Shown: piece by piece, positions 21,768-33,476 of the stretch
Position numbering within the stretch: position 1 is the stretch's first letter
Layout of the letters: every line of letters begins with the position of its first letter
NCBI GenBank assembly: GCA_027579435.1
Contig: JANBPK010001237.1
Span: 1-51,728 of the forward strand
Length of the DNA stretch: 51,728 bases
Source: Candolleomyces eurysporus
Lineage: Eukaryota > Basidiomycota > Agaricomycetes > Agaricales > Psathyrellaceae
Direction of reading: 5' to 3'
The notes under the pieces: generated by a model
What the model was told of the DNA's origin: nothing
Databases searched by the model: none
What the model saw: only the letters and a program-made list of their open reading frames with translations
Program-made: the position numbers and the translations under genes

Positions 21768-23849
21768 ATGGGGTCAACGAATAACGCACCGACACCCTCC
21801 GACTCACCGCTGGCATCCCTAATGGACCTTCCTCATGAATTGCTGCTCCATATTATCAAAGAGCTGGACGACGCTGCTCTCTGTGCCCTTGGAAGCACTC
21901 GCAAAGACCTTAACAACCTCGTATTTCCCCTGTTCTTCGACAAACACAAGATCACCGACCCTTCACAGGGATGGATATCGTGCTACAGGGCACCAGAGCA
22001 CACGTTGCGCGCCGTACGCTGCTCCCTCTCCACGAAGAATATCCGCAATATCCATTATTATTTCAACAAGGGGATCGAGAGGCTAGTGGAAGAGGTGGAG
22101 GAGATGCACGCGATTGTGAGGAGGACGGACGAGGTTACGGATTTCAAGGTGTACTTGGTCGACCCAGATGATTGGGCTCTGAGGGACGCGCCTGGACTTG
22201 ACGAAGCGCAGGTGCCTCGGCTTACGGCGGAGGAGTGGACAAAGCTTTATGTTGGGCTTTTGACGACTTCTCTGACCAAGGGATGCAGGCGTGTGCAGTT
22301 GGGCGGTGGGCTTCCATTCTTGAAGTACCTTCGCGACCGGGACCAAGTGCAAAGTACGGCTGCAAGCGTATCTGCAGGCGGAAGTCGATCTTTGAGGGAG
22401 CCGATTACGGGTGATAAGACGTCCCGTGAGTTTTCTAATATCCAGTTGAGATGTCTGCGCTGACGTTCCTTGCACTACAGGCTATTTCAATGGAACCTTT
22501 CACTATGTAAGCCCCTTCGCCAGTCGGGGCCCAAACCCGCAGGTGGCTCAAAGTCACGGTGTCAAAAAGCTATCAGGTACGCGATTGCTGATCTGGCATC
22601 TCGTTGCTCCATAACCTCTGACTGTCCTCGGTCTATCGCAGCAAACATCCCCCAAGATTTCGAAGGGAAGCTTGAAGATTTTGGAACGGCTCCAATTGTC
22701 GAAGATACAAAGAAGCGTTCACGGCTGCGATTATCTAAATGGTTTAAATTCTTCTCGAAGAAGAAGAAGAACGGTATTACTCAAGTCGAAGCGACTATAT
22801 CGTCTACCATGTCGCACAACTTCAAGGCCCCTCCACCCGGGTCGGACCCCAGTCAGGTCGAAGACCTCAGCAATCCTTCCTCACACTGGCCAAATGCCCC
22901 CGCACCCACTCGCACGAGGGGTCCGCCTGTGCCGAAGCTAGAGAGCCTCCTTCTGCACTCCGATATGTTGTTCGCAAGTCCCACCTTCCTGGACTGGACG
23001 AACCAACTTCTCTCCTGGTGCGCACCGACTCTCACACACCTTGAACTCCATTGCCCTGAAACGTCAAGCGGAATATGGCGTAAATTCTTCTCAGAAGTCA
23101 AACTCTCTTCCCTAGCCCACTTCGAGATCACTTGGGGCCTGGTAGTAGGTGACGCCCAAATCCAGGGATCCGACGTCCTAGGCTTCCTCTCCAGGCATCC
23201 AAGTATTCAGAAGCTCTCCCTTTACGGGATACAAGTTCCCGCATGCTTGTGCGACCTGCCAAAAGCTGGTAAACCGATCCTTCCCAACCTAACAGAGATC
23301 AAAGCCCATCCCATCTACATCCGATGGTTGCTGCGAGACAAAAAGCAATGCCCCAAACTCAAACAAGTCGTTCTCCAGACGGAATACTACGCCAGCATGA
23401 ACCGTATGTTCGCATACGACGCTCTAGACAGAGCACTCGAAGAACTCTTACCTCGTTCACGCAAACTGAATGTCATCGGCTTCCGGTTCACAAACGACCA
23501 CCACGAGCTCGATTCCTGGCTCCAATCGCACGTCGACGCAGGTCCAACCGCCAGTATCCTGTCCAAATTCGTCGATACTACCAACCTATTAATCAGCTCA
23601 GCCTATTACGTCGATTTTCTCAGTGATTTGAGTCGGAGTCGTCTCGAGCTAATGGCGCAGTTCGTTGGATTGTTTCCGAATCTCGAGCATTTGAATTTCC
23701 AAGACCAGCCAGGGGCACAGTATACTAGGACGCACTATTCTCCGCCAGTGGTTAAAGCGCTCCGACGGCATAGTCCGCAAGTTAAGCGATTAGAAATTAA
23801 CCTTGATAGGATAATAGATATCGCTGAGTTTGAGCAGCCGGAGGAGTAG
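21768..23849 (+). CDS. F-box/LRR-like protein P3, 653 aa
   Basis: Exons by eye: 21768-22425, 22481-22576, 22642-23849; same intron sites and phases as P2. The F-box reads DLPHELLLHIIKELDDAALCALG, then a middle region with AEEWTKLYVGLL, a Lys-rich hinge (FKFFSKKKKNG) and leucine-rich repeats (LTHLELHCPE, RHPSIQKLSLYGIQVP, LFPNLEHLNFQDQPG). Most residues are identical to P2, so this is a recent tandem duplicate with no visible break. A longer open frame starting at 22470 reads through the introns and is not the product. It converges with gene X on the minus strand. Confidence 0.83.
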
Positions 23850-24195
23850 TTTTTGGATAGTCCGGCAAACTCGTGGCGGCCCTGGTGGACGGTAGAATAT
23901 TAGTACGTATACCTGTTGATTCTCTATCATCATGTACAGTAAAAACGGTCGGACTTGGCCAGTAACAAGACTACTTTGGCTATGAGAATACTAGGAGAAC
24001 GAATCAAAAATTAGCATCTTCTGCCAGCTTGGTAAGATCTGATACGGCTAGAAACATTTAACCGCAGCTGAATATTGGCTCGAACGACAATGAACGTTAC
24101 CTACTTAACCCCTGGTCGAAATGGAATGAAGGGGTTTAGTAATGAAGAAGAGAAGGATCTAATGGCTGTAGAGCATCAGGTTATACGACTTGGGC

Positions 24196-24704
24196 TCAGT
24201 GTAGACAATCGATAGGAACGAACTCTCTGAGCTTGACCAAAATCTCGACACTCCAATTTTCACAAGATGTCCCCATCGAGAGCTCGAGACGAGGGATGCC
24301 AATTGCGTCGGCCATAGCGATCGTCCACGTCGTCTGCCCTGTGTGCCCAAGCAATTCTCTCGACTCGCAAAGTGATACAGGGAGAAGATAGTGAGTTGAA
24401 GGGATAGGGAGAGGCTCATAAAGCTTGCTGGTGAACGTCTATTCTACTAATTTACATAAAGCGCAGTTTGGATCATCGTCCCTCTGGAGCCAGCTGGCGC
24501 CGACGCTTTCCCTCCTAACACCGTCCACTTGATATCCTCGGCTGGCAATGTCTCTTTCTTGCTGGCGTATGGACCGACAACGAATTTCTTATGTTGATTC
24601 GCACGCTTCGAACAGTAATGAGCCCAGTCAATGAGCTCCTTTCGAGACTGGTCTCGAAGCTTAGGGTGCAGCATTCCAACAGCTTTATCAAGGTAAGGGT
24701 GACA
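24196..24704 (-). pseudogene. Gene X: last two exons of an unknown gene, 5' end apparently missing
   Basis: On the minus strand an acceptor (CAATAG) at about 24705 opens an exon 24456-24704 (CHPYLDKAVGMLHPKLRDQ.. to MIQTALY). Intron 24364-24455 (GTAAAT..GCGAG) leads to a last exon 24196-24363 with LLGHTGQTTWTIAMADAIG and ending VPIDCLH, stop TGA 24198-24196. The C-terminal text recurs in frame at 37578-37745, which argues it was coding. No upstream exon was found in 24705-24952, so F-box gene A's leader seems to have cut it off. The family is not recognised. Confidence 0.5.
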
Positions 24705-24952
24705 CTATTGTCATTTCTCTCTCTAACTGTTGCTGAGCTCAGAATTTCCTGCTTTCTACAGATTTAGGGAAGCTTCTTCGTATCCTGCGCTTTCAAGAGG
24801 CACCGACACCGATGGACCACCTGACCGGTGTATGTTTGGGGGTGAGATCTTCGTCTTCTGAACAGTGATCAACATCTAACTCGCGTTCTTATTCCGCAGC
24901 TTCGTTCTCTTTCCCTCACTTTCACCACTCAAGCGACGGCGCATTCGGAGAG
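24705..24952 (+). promoter_or_regulatory. 5' leader of F-box gene A, with two intron-like stretches
   Basis: Upstream of the ATG, GTAAGG..TTTCTACAG (24693-24760) and GTGAGA..TCCGCAG (24841-24899) look like plus-strand introns in an untranslated leader. A CTAAC lies in the first and CTAAC in the second at a suitable distance. This is inference only. Confidence 0.35.
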
Positions 24953-26869
24953 ATGTCCCCCGCTGGGTTCTTCGACTGCCCGACAGAAATTAGGGATGAG
25001 ATCCTTTCATATCTCCCTTTCGACAACCCCCCTACACTGCAAGGTCTCCAGCTAGGACTTACTTGCAAAACTCTTTACGAGATCTTGGGACCTGTGATAG
25101 CGAAGATGCAAGCAGAGCGGTTGCTGGAGGCTGTCAAGATGTCCAACCTTCAAATACACAGGCTAGACCCCTCACCAGCGTCCCATTCTCAAGCTACACC
25201 ACTGGAACTTAATTCGACAGACTACAACTCCAGTTGGCGCTTAACCGATGAAGTATCCCGGTCGTACAACGAAACAATCCATCGTCTTTTCCACCCGTTC
25301 GGGAACCCTGGCTCAGAGTGCGACTTTGGTATCACTTACCAGGTGATGTACAAAGACCAATTCTCGAGTGTCGTCGAGGAGATGTGGTGTTTACACAGTC
25401 TGCTATCGCGATCACAACGGTTTCGGCGCATTCGCTTATACTTCCCAGGCCCCCGACTTCGAGCGGATATGGAAAAGACAGTGGGATGCCAGTGGTCGAG
25501 AGCATTCCTCAAACTCCTCGAAGTCTGCGCTGAACAGCCAGGAATGGAAATCACGGTTACCGGTCCCGGTTCGAGTTGGATGTGCGGCCTTGCGAGATTC
25601 CGGCCTCTCAAGCCTCTCTTTGCTCAGGAAGGCACGGTCCACCCTAAACCATCGACCATTTTGTCTTCAATCTTATCTTCCCTTCGAAGATTTCGAAGGA
25701 AGCCTTCAAGCATGAACGCTACCCGATCTCAGTCGGTTCTTCAACCAATCGACTTCGTCTTCCCTTCGGAAACGTTCACTACAAGTCAGTTGTCCCTACT
25801 GCACTTGTCGGGTGGGGAAGGAGCGTTCAGTCCCTCGTATTATCCTTTCTTCCACCACCTAACCCTCCAGTCCTCCTCAACGCTAACGAGGTTGCATCTT
25901 AACATTTGCCCACTTCTGTCGGACGATTGGCGAGACATGTTGTCCTGTTGGAAATTTCCTCAACTGTCCCATTTCAGTATTCGGGAGTCAAAGGTCCCGG
26001 TTACTGTTTTGGTTTCATTCTTGCGGTGCCATCCCACCCTTACCAATGTCTACCTTTGGGTACATCAGGTCAATGTTCAGTTGACTACAGCCCTCATCGA
26101 CAAGGACTTTCTCCCAAATGTTCGCCAAATGGTCGCATCCCCCTCACTCCTCATCCCAATCCTTTCGTCCTGCACTTCCTCGTCTTTTAGACTTATGTTC
26201 GAGCTGCTACCAGCTTTGGAGCACTTGACCATTTCGCAAGAGCACGATTATCTCAACGGGTGCTCTGCAGCGCTCCAATTTGAGGACATTTCGAAAGTGC
26301 TCTCACTAATCTCTACACGACGCTGCGACACGAGCCTGCCAAAACTGCACACTTTGGGTATACGTACAATTTACCAAGCCCAAACAGCTTTTGAACGGTG
26401 GTTACGCGTTGTAACACTGCTGACCGACAGCTCCCCCTCTTCCTCCTTTGCGGCCTCCGCCTCTTTTCTGTCAATATCGAACCTCCCCCTTCGCGGCATA
26501 TCAGATTTCCACATCTCTGCATATTCGTCTCCGTCTTACGACGAAACCGTCAAAATCCGCTCGCTACTTACCATGAGCGTGGATCTCAATCTCGTCGTGG
26601 ACTTTATTGTACACCTCTTCGGCCATGGAGGGTCGACAGGCCTTAAGAAACTGGTTCTGAGCGATATATTCACTGGTTGTTCGAGCGTTCGAGTTGATAT
26701 AGATGCTGGGGAGGTTGTTTGGCGAGAGCTGGAGAGATCTTCACCTGCGATTGAACGGATCTGGGGAAGGTGTAGGGATTTGGAGGAGGTTCGGTTGTAT
26801 GGGTTTGGAACCCACGATCTTGATGTGGAAGAGGTCTGGAAGAGGCCTACTGGGCCTCCGGGGCGTTGA
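24953..26869 (+). CDS. F-box protein A (left arm of inverted duplication), 638 aa
   Basis: A single open frame from MSPAGFFDCP. An F-box-type N-terminus (FDCPTEIRDEILSYLPFDN to LGLTCKTLYEILGPV, residues 6-50) precedes a long body with spaced leucine-rich strands: LTLQSSSTLTRLHLNICPL, SFLRCHPTLTNVYLW and LEEVRLYGFG at the end. It belongs to a different F-box family from P and Q. The inverted copy is at 33477-35388. It presumably acts as a substrate adaptor of an SCF ligase; nothing in the sequence names the target. No break is seen. Carboxylesterase A follows 466 bases downstream in the same direction and travels with it in both arms. Confidence 0.8.
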   Translation: MSPAGFFDCPTEIRDEILSYLPFDNPPTLQGLQLGLTCKTLYEILGPVIAKMQAERLLEAVKMSNLQIHRLDPSPASHSQATPLELNSTDYNSSWRLTDEVSRSYNETIHRLFHPFGNPGSECDFGITYQVMYKDQFSSVVEEMWCLHSLLSRSQRFRRIRLYFPGPRLRADMEKTVGCQWSRAFLKLLEVCAEQPGMEITVTGPGSSWMCGLARFRPLKPLFAQEGTVHPKPSTILSSILSSLRRFRRKPSSMNATRSQSVLQPIDFVFPSETFTTSQLSLLHLSGGEGAFSPSYYPFFHHLTLQSSSTLTRLHLNICPLLSDDWRDMLSCWKFPQLSHFSIRESKVPVTVLVSFLRCHPTLTNVYLWVHQVNVQLTTALIDKDFLPNVRQMVASPSLLIPILSSCTSSSFRLMFELLPALEHLTISQEHDYLNGCSAALQFEDISKVLSLISTRRCDTSLPKLHTLGIRTIYQAQTAFERWLRVVTLLTDSSPSSSFAASASFLSISNLPLRGISDFHISAYSSPSYDETVKIRSLLTMSVDLNLVVDFIVHLFGHGGSTGLKKLVLSDIFTGCSSVRVDIDAGEVVWRELERSSPAIERIWGRCRDLEEVRLYGFGTHDLDVEEVWKRPTGPPGR

Positions 26870-27335
26870 GCGTCGGGAATAAGTTTTAGACTAAGTAAAT
26901 ACGTACGCATACATCGGCGAATTCTGTTTTACTGTAGTCCTGGATCTAGAAAAGGAACGATATGTCGTGATCAGGAACATGTCGCCCAACGTTGACCCTC
27001 CTGACCCCTCCAAGATCCATCGAGCGTGACTCCGTTAATAGCGGGTGCAGCAGCCTGTCCTCCCTTCCGACTTCCCCCGCCCTCTGGCAGCGGGTCGCCG
27101 TTGGTCTTGACTGCTACCGATTGGTTAAATGGTTTTCACTTTTTGGAAGGTCATTGGCTCATCTGATTGCCAAGGTGATCTGCGTACGATGTGCTTCTTT
27201 CGGGCGTATTCGGTGTGGGCGCGTGTCTTGTTCTCTTGGTTTACCGTTCACAACCTTGTCAACTTTAAAGCTTCCCTGATGTACTAACACCCATATAAAC
27301 GGGCTATTTCCGTGGCCACGACGTGTGCATCTGCC
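26870..27335 (+). promoter_or_regulatory. Promoter region of carboxylesterase A
   Basis: A TATAAA at 27294-27299, 37 bases before the ATG, is the likely core promoter. The rest is intergenic with no ORF of note. Confidence 0.5.
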
Positions 27336-29684
27336 ATGTTGCTCTTTCATCTTGTCTGTGCTCTCGGCGCAGCTGCGGTTCATGCCCTGCCTGAAGTCAA
27401 AGTTCGCGGAACTACGATTTCAGGCCGGAATGTTTCTCCCAATATCGAGTTCTTTGGTGGTCAGTCTTTCAAAATCTATGGTTTCGCTCANGGGGTTACC
27501 AACGTCTGTACTTACATAGGTATCCCGTTTGCTGAGCCGCCTGTCGGCGCACTCAGGCTTCGACCCCCGGTTCTCAAAGTTCAATTGAACACGACCACCT
27601 TCAATGCACCTGACTACGGGAAAACCTGCATTCAACCGGTATATTCGAGTTTCTACTTACACCGATTGTTTGACATCTCAACAACTGGAAGCCGGTGATA
27701 GCAGATCCTTTGACTCAATCAGAAGATTGCTTGACCGTTAACATTTTCCGTCCGGCGGGGGTGAAACCTTCGGCCAAGCTACCCGTCGTAAGTCTCAAAT
27801 TTCGAGCTGCTGGTCTAGTCGAACTCAGCAAGCCCCCGTGGACAGTTGTTATGGACGTGAGTTCTGTATGGTGTCAAGGTCTTACGCTCTTTCCACTTAT
27901 CATCCCTCGTAGTTATGGTGGCGCATTCATCATTGGGTCTTCTAACCTGTACAATGGCACAGAACTCGTGCAACGCAGCATCCAGAGGGTGAGGAACCTT
28001 CACCGACACCGGTTTTCGATCAAGACTCACTGTCTGCAGAAAACGCCCATCATCTATGTTAACTTCAACTATCGTCTCGGCCCTCTGGGATACCCCCAAG
28101 GTCAAGAGGGTACGATGCCCCACCATCTCCGTGTTTAGAACTCTCATTCATTCATTTTTAGCTGATGATAGACGAGCACTGAATCTTGCCCTCGAAGATC
28201 AAATCGCTGCATTGGAATGGGTGCAGGCCAACATTCATTTCTTCGGGGGTGACAAAAATAAGGTATTTGCTTCATGATTCGTATTTTCGACTATATCCGG
28301 ATCTAGTTGCGTTCCGACAGGTAACGATCTTTGGCGAAAGTGCTGGAGCCATGATGACTGGAGTGTTATTACTGAACCCCAAGCTCGAACGGTTGGCAAG
28401 GGGAGCTGTAAGCACGCCTCTTCCCTTACTCCTTTTACTGCATCCGCTCACTCATACTTTCGTCCAGATTCTCGAGTCTGGTTCTTCCAACGGACCTTCC
28501 AGTTTCTCTGCCGCTCGGAATGAACGCTCTTGGCAAAACTTCGTAACAAAAGTTCCTTCCTGCGCGAGTGTCGCCACGTCCGGGAACACATTTAGCTGCC
28601 TCCAAAGTGCAACTACCGAAGAAATCACTGCAGCCATGTTCGAAGCCATTACACTCGTTGAGCTCGTGTGGACTCCCACTCTCGATACCGGCAGGAACAG
28701 TCTATACCCCGACTTGGCTTCTCGCCTTTACTCCAAAGGACGATTTGCGAGGCTGCCTTTCATTGCGGGTACCAATCGTGATGAGGGAACGTTGTTTGCG
28801 AGCCAACAGCCATTGACGGACGAGGCTCTTAAAGCAGCACTCATCGCTGCCAATGTCTCTCCCGGCGGTTCGCCAAGTGCTTTGGATGCTGCGATAGACA
28901 GAGTTCTCGAGCTTTATCCGGCCGATCCTGCTGTTGGTTCTCCCTACGGAACTGGAGATGAATTATTTGGGCTCCCGGCGTCGTACAAGAGGCATGCTTC
29001 TATCAGTAAGTGCATGGTGCATACCACCACCGCCGCGCTTGAAATCTCTTACCAAATCTTATTTTGCAGTGGGGGATTTGACCTTCGACGCTCCCAGGAG
29101 GATGTGGTCTCAAACGGCTGCGAAATTTGGCGTCAAGTCTTATGGCTATCACTTTACCGACCCTCAGGCCGTACCGCCTCTTGGAGGTACGTAAGATCCC
29201 GATGTCTTCAGTCTCGTATCAATCGATTTGGTATTTATGTACTCATTCGATGCAGTGGCCCATGGCGCTGAAATTCCTTACGTCTTTGGCCAAGTTCCCC
29301 CAACTGCTAGTGCACCTTCGCAAAATCTTAGCCTTGCCATGATGGATTATTGGATCTCCTTTACGGTATCTTTGGATCCTAACGATGGGAAGGGAGTAGC
29401 GCGTGAGTGCCTTGCTACCCAATTGCTGCTTAGATATTCCATTTGCTCACTATCCCTTGTGGATTTCGTATGTATGCTAGGCCCCAACTGGCCTCAGTAC
29501 AAGTCTAACCACCAGGTAAGTTTCGTAAAGAGTCTTCGCCTTTGAACCCACCGTTTAAATTGAATTTCATCATCTCTAGGTGTTGTTGCAGCTGGAAGGC
29601 GGCAACACCACGGTTATTCAAGATGATTTCAGGAAGGAGCAAATATCATTCCTGAACAAAAATGCTGGAACCCTCAACCGTTGA
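27336..29684 (+). CDS. Secreted type-B carboxylesterase/lipase A, 541 aa, 13 exons
   Basis: Exons by eye: 27336-27459, 27520-27638, 27692-27787, 27846-27856, 27913-27988, 28040-28109, 28162-28262, 28321-28407, 28468-29005, 29070-29186, 29256-29402, 29481-29515, 29580-29684. Phases agree throughout and sum to 542 codons. A signal peptide (MLLFHLVCALGAAAVHA) directs secretion. Family marks: GIPFAEPPVGALRLRPP, SEDCLTVNIFRP, YGGAF oxyanion loop, the nucleophile in FGESAGA, the acidic residue in NRDEG and the His in AHGAEIPYVFG, giving a complete Ser-Glu-His triad. It should hydrolyse carboxylic esters or lipids outside the cell. Exon 4 is only 11 bases. The N at 27491 falls in intron 1. Length is usual for the family. 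Confidence 0.88.
27846..27856 (+). other. 11-base microexon of carboxylesterase A
   Basis: TTGTTATGGAC, between CAG and GTGAG, is required to join LPV to the YGGAF loop: the spliced text reads LPVLLWTYGGAF, as family members do. The same 11-base exon is present in the inverted copy at 32447-32457. Confidence 0.75.
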
Positions 29685-30623
29685 ATATCTATGCTGATTT
29701 CCCGAGCAAAGAACCTATGTGTTGGGTCACGGTCTCTAGCTACGAGTCTGTAACATATAACATTCAACCTGAATCGGAGAGACTCATGCAAATTGCGCTT
29801 TCCCTTCCGCCTTGTCACCGTTTAGATTGAGGTCAGTTTGCAACAACGACCTCGGTGCTGACGGCGGCGACAAGCGTCGACTACCACTCCCAAACTAACT
29901 CAGGAAGCACAGAGAACCATAATTTCTGGCGGCAATGGCACGTTTCCGAAAACGACGCTCGAGGAATCTGGTATCATCCGAGGGAGCCTCCCAGGTTGTG
30001 ATTTGAGGGAGGGTCAGTGAGCGGCCTGGGTCTCAAGTCTTGAGCGAAGTACGACCTTGGAAACTTACACACACACACACACAAATATATATATATGTTA
30101 TATTACCGCGTTGTCTGTCCTCAGGCCTAACACTGCAGAACCACTGGGGTGATTCCGCATTTGTCATTGTGTTCGCATTTTGGCAGATAGACTCTCGAAC
30201 CCAGATTCCACTTCTATGTAGTCATTGGCCAAAGACACGAAACACGGGTCTATTTTCCCTCTGTATATCTCAAATGTGCCTTTCAGTCACATATTCTTTG
30301 TCTTTGTCCACACAATACATGTCCCCGGAAACTGATGTGACGCCGAAAGACTAAGAGTTTCGGCATTGCCGTTCAGGAACGTTATTTGCTCCTTTCTGAA
30401 ATAGTCTGGAATGACCCCAGTGTCGCTGCAGGGTCCGTTTGTTGCTGGGTCGTTTTCAAAAAAGCTGACCTTATTCTAAAGGTTGAAGAGAAGGCGGGAA
30501 TAAAAGGACAATTTCCATGAGTTTCTCCGACTCAGATTGAATGGCATATGTTACAGGCTCGTAGTCAAAGATCTTGACCCGATTTTCGCATAGGTTCTTC
30601 CCTCGAGGCGTTGGCACAGAAGT
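29685..30623. repeat. Centre of the inverted duplication
   Basis: Arms continue past both stop codons: about 29745-29820 is matched in reverse by about 30480-30580. The unmatched middle, about 29830-30480, holds a CA run (30068-30083) running into an AT run to about 30096, and no gene. The CA/TA tract is the sort of sequence where hairpins or breaks occur. Confidence 0.65.
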
Positions 30624-32986
30624 TCAACGGTTGAAAGTTTGGGCATTTTTGTTCAGGAATGCTATCTGCTCCTTCCTGTAATCGTCCTGAATGACTGTGG
30701 CGTTGCCGCCTTCGAGCTGCAACAGCACCTATAAACAAAAATCGCGTCAATCGGTACATTCAAAAGGTACGACTTTTGACGAGGCTCACCTGGTTTGCGT
30801 ACTTGTACTGAGGCCATCTGGGGCCTATACAAACGAAATCCAAGACGATTGGTTATTAAATGGAGTATCTGAGAAGCGATTGTGAGTAGCAAGGCACTCA
30901 CGTTTTACTCCCTTCCCATCATTGGGATCCAAAGACACCGTAAAAGAGATCCAATAATCCATCACCGCGATGCTAAGATTTTGCGAAGCTGCACCAGCAG
31001 TTGGGGGAACTTGGCCATAGACGTAAGGAACTTCAGCGGTATGGGGCACTGATCGAACGAGTGGGTAAGCATCAAATCGACTAACATGATCGAAAGCATC
31101 GGGAATCGAATGTACCTCCAAGAGCTGGTATGGCCTGAGGGTCGGTAAACTGATAGGCATAGGACTTAGCGCCGAATTTTGCGGCCGCTTGAGACAACAT
31201 CCTCCTAGGAGCTTCGAAGGTCATATCTCCCACTGCAAAATATAAGTTGTTACGCTCAAGCACGGCGGTGGCAATATCCATGCACTCACAGATAGAAGCA
31301 TGCCTTTTGTACGACGCTGGGAGCCCAAACAATTCATTTCCCGTTCCATATGGCGATCCCACAGCAGGATCGGCCGGATAGAGCGCAAGCACCTTGTCAG
31401 CCGTAGCCTCAATCCCGGGTGAACCGCCAGGAGAGGTATTGAGCCCGATGAGCATCGCCTTGAGATCCTCATCAGTCAATGGCTGCTGGCTAGCAAATCC
31501 CGTCCCCTCGTCACGATTGGTACCCGCGATGAAAGGCAGTCTCGAGAAACGTCCTCTAGAGTAAAGACGAGAAGCTAGGTCAGGGTACAGACTGTTGCGT
31601 CCGGTATCAAGAGTGGGAGTCCACACAAATTCAGTGATTGAGTCGGCTTGTAATGTAGCTATAGTGATTTCTTCGGTAGTTGCATTTTGAAGACAGCTAA
31701 ACGTGTTCCCAGATGTTGCGACACTCGCACAGGAAGGAACTTGTGAGACGAAATATTGCCAAGAGCCTTCGTGCCGTGAAGCGGTAAATGAGGCGAGTCC
31801 ATTCGAAGAACCAGATTCGAGTATCTGAGAGAACAAAATAATCAACACGCGAGCACCCTGGGCGTGATAATAGAGAAAATTTACTTACAGCTCCCCTAGC
31901 CAACCGTTCGAGTCTGGGGCTCAGAAGCAACACCCCAGTCATGATGGCTCCAGCACTTTGGCCGAAGATAGTTACCTATCGAAGACCAATTAAGCATTGG
32001 ACCTCAAAGAGTCCCAATTAAAAATCATGAGGAAACTACCTTGTTTTTATCACCTCCGAAGAAATGAATATTGGCTTGCACCCATTCCAATGCAGTAATT
32101 TGGTCTTCAAGTGCAAGATTAAGTGCCCGTCGATCATCCGCTAAGAATGGAAGGATAAGAACTCGAAGCAGAGTAATTTGGAAGTTCATACCCTCTCGAC
32201 CTTGAGGGAATCCCAGAGGACCCAAACGATAATTGAAGTTGACGTAGATGATTGGTGTTTTCTGTGGACAGTCATTTTTCAGAGACTTTGGTTATGCTGG
32301 AAATCCCTCACCCTTTGAATGCTGCGTTGCACGAGTTCTGTAGCATCGTACAGGCTAGAAGATCCAATAACAAATGCACCACCATAGCTGCAATAATAGT
32401 GAAGAGTCAAAATGGCCATGACATGTCGACGTGATTCACAACTCACGTCCATAATAACTGACGGGGACTCGCTCAGTTCAGTTTTATCCATTGAAATAAT
32501 CGAAGATTCATGGCTCACAACAGGTAGCCTGGCTAACGGCTTCACCCCCGCCGGGCGATAAATACTAATGGTCAAGCAATCTTCGGATTGGCTCGAAGGA
32601 TCTACGTCTAGCGGCTTATATTTGTTGAGACAGCGAAGATTTAGCATACCTGGAAAATCGAGTGTCGACATACCAGTTGAATGCAGGCTTTCCCATACTT
32701 GCCTGCATCGAAAGTTGTTGTATTCAACTGAACCTTGAACACCGGGGGTCGAAACCTGAGCGCGCCGATAGGCGGCTCAGCGAACGGGATGCCTACGTAT
32801 AGATGAGCATCGGTACGGCTCTCAGGATCGAATGACAGAGGGAAGAAAGGTCTGACCACCAAAGAACTCGACGTTGCTCGAGATATCTCGTCCTGAAATT
32901 GTGGTTCCGCGAACTTTGACTTCAGGAAGGGCATGAACCATGGCAGCCGCAAGAACGCCGCAGACGAGGAGGTGAAAGGCCAACAT
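30624..32986 (-). CDS. Secreted type-B carboxylesterase/lipase B (inverted copy)
   Basis: Start ATG 32986-32984, signal peptide MLAFHLLVCGVLAAAMVHA, stop 30626-30624. The exon plan mirrors copy A, including the first intron (GTCAGA..ACGTAG), an 11-base exon at 32447-32457 and the large exon ending near 31290. Marks: GIPFAEPPIGALRFRPP, SEDCLTISIYRP, NRDEGTGF, and the His in SVPHTAEVPYVYGQ. The nucleophile region reads FGQSAGA on the minus strand near 31960 (CAAAGTGCTGG), i.e. Gln where copy A has Glu next to the active Ser. No stop or frameshift was noticed, so it appears functional but diverging. TATAAG at 33027-33032 lies 41 bases before the ATG. Confidence 0.82.
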
Positions 32987-33476
32987 GGCAGCCTGAGATG
33001 CACGTCGCGTTCAGGTGAGTACTTCTCTTATATGGGATCCAAGTAGACAGGCCGAAGACCGGCATGAAGATACACAAGCTGGGGAAAGGCAGCAAGGCAG
33101 CTGACGTTGAGAAGTTCAGATCAAGAGACACGCAGCGGGAAATACGCCCGAATGATTGAAGAAGCCTGGACTGTGACATCCGTGTGCAAATATCCCTTGA
33201 TCATGTCAATCGGGGTTCATGGCGCATTCCAACCCAGTCGGTAGCACTCGGCTGTGGACACTAGAAGACGTTGAGCATTAGGAAGGACCGATCTGTTGTT
33301 GTACCGCCATCCACGGAATATTGACTCAACAGGTCCGAAAAGTAGAACCCTTGTAAACAATAACCGGAACACACTCCCTAGCGCAAGCACATTTACTTCT
33401 AGATCTGGGACCGTAATAGAGAATAATTTCGCTGATGTTTGTATGTACTTGGTCCGAAACACTGCTAACGCCCAGG
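32987..33476 (-). promoter_or_regulatory. Promoter region of carboxylesterase B
   Basis: A TATAAG (minus strand, 33032-33027) sits where copy A has TATAAA. The rest is the counterpart of 26870-27335 in reverse, with much divergence and no gene seen. Confidence 0.5.

Noticed and set aside
22470..22641. Alternative start of P3 at 22470
   Set aside because: It reads through exon 2 in a different frame and through intron 2; exon 1 with its F-box is conserved among P copies.
28186..29271. Single 361-residue ORF taken as the esterase
   Set aside because: It reads through introns; the 13-exon model restores the family motifs in one frame.
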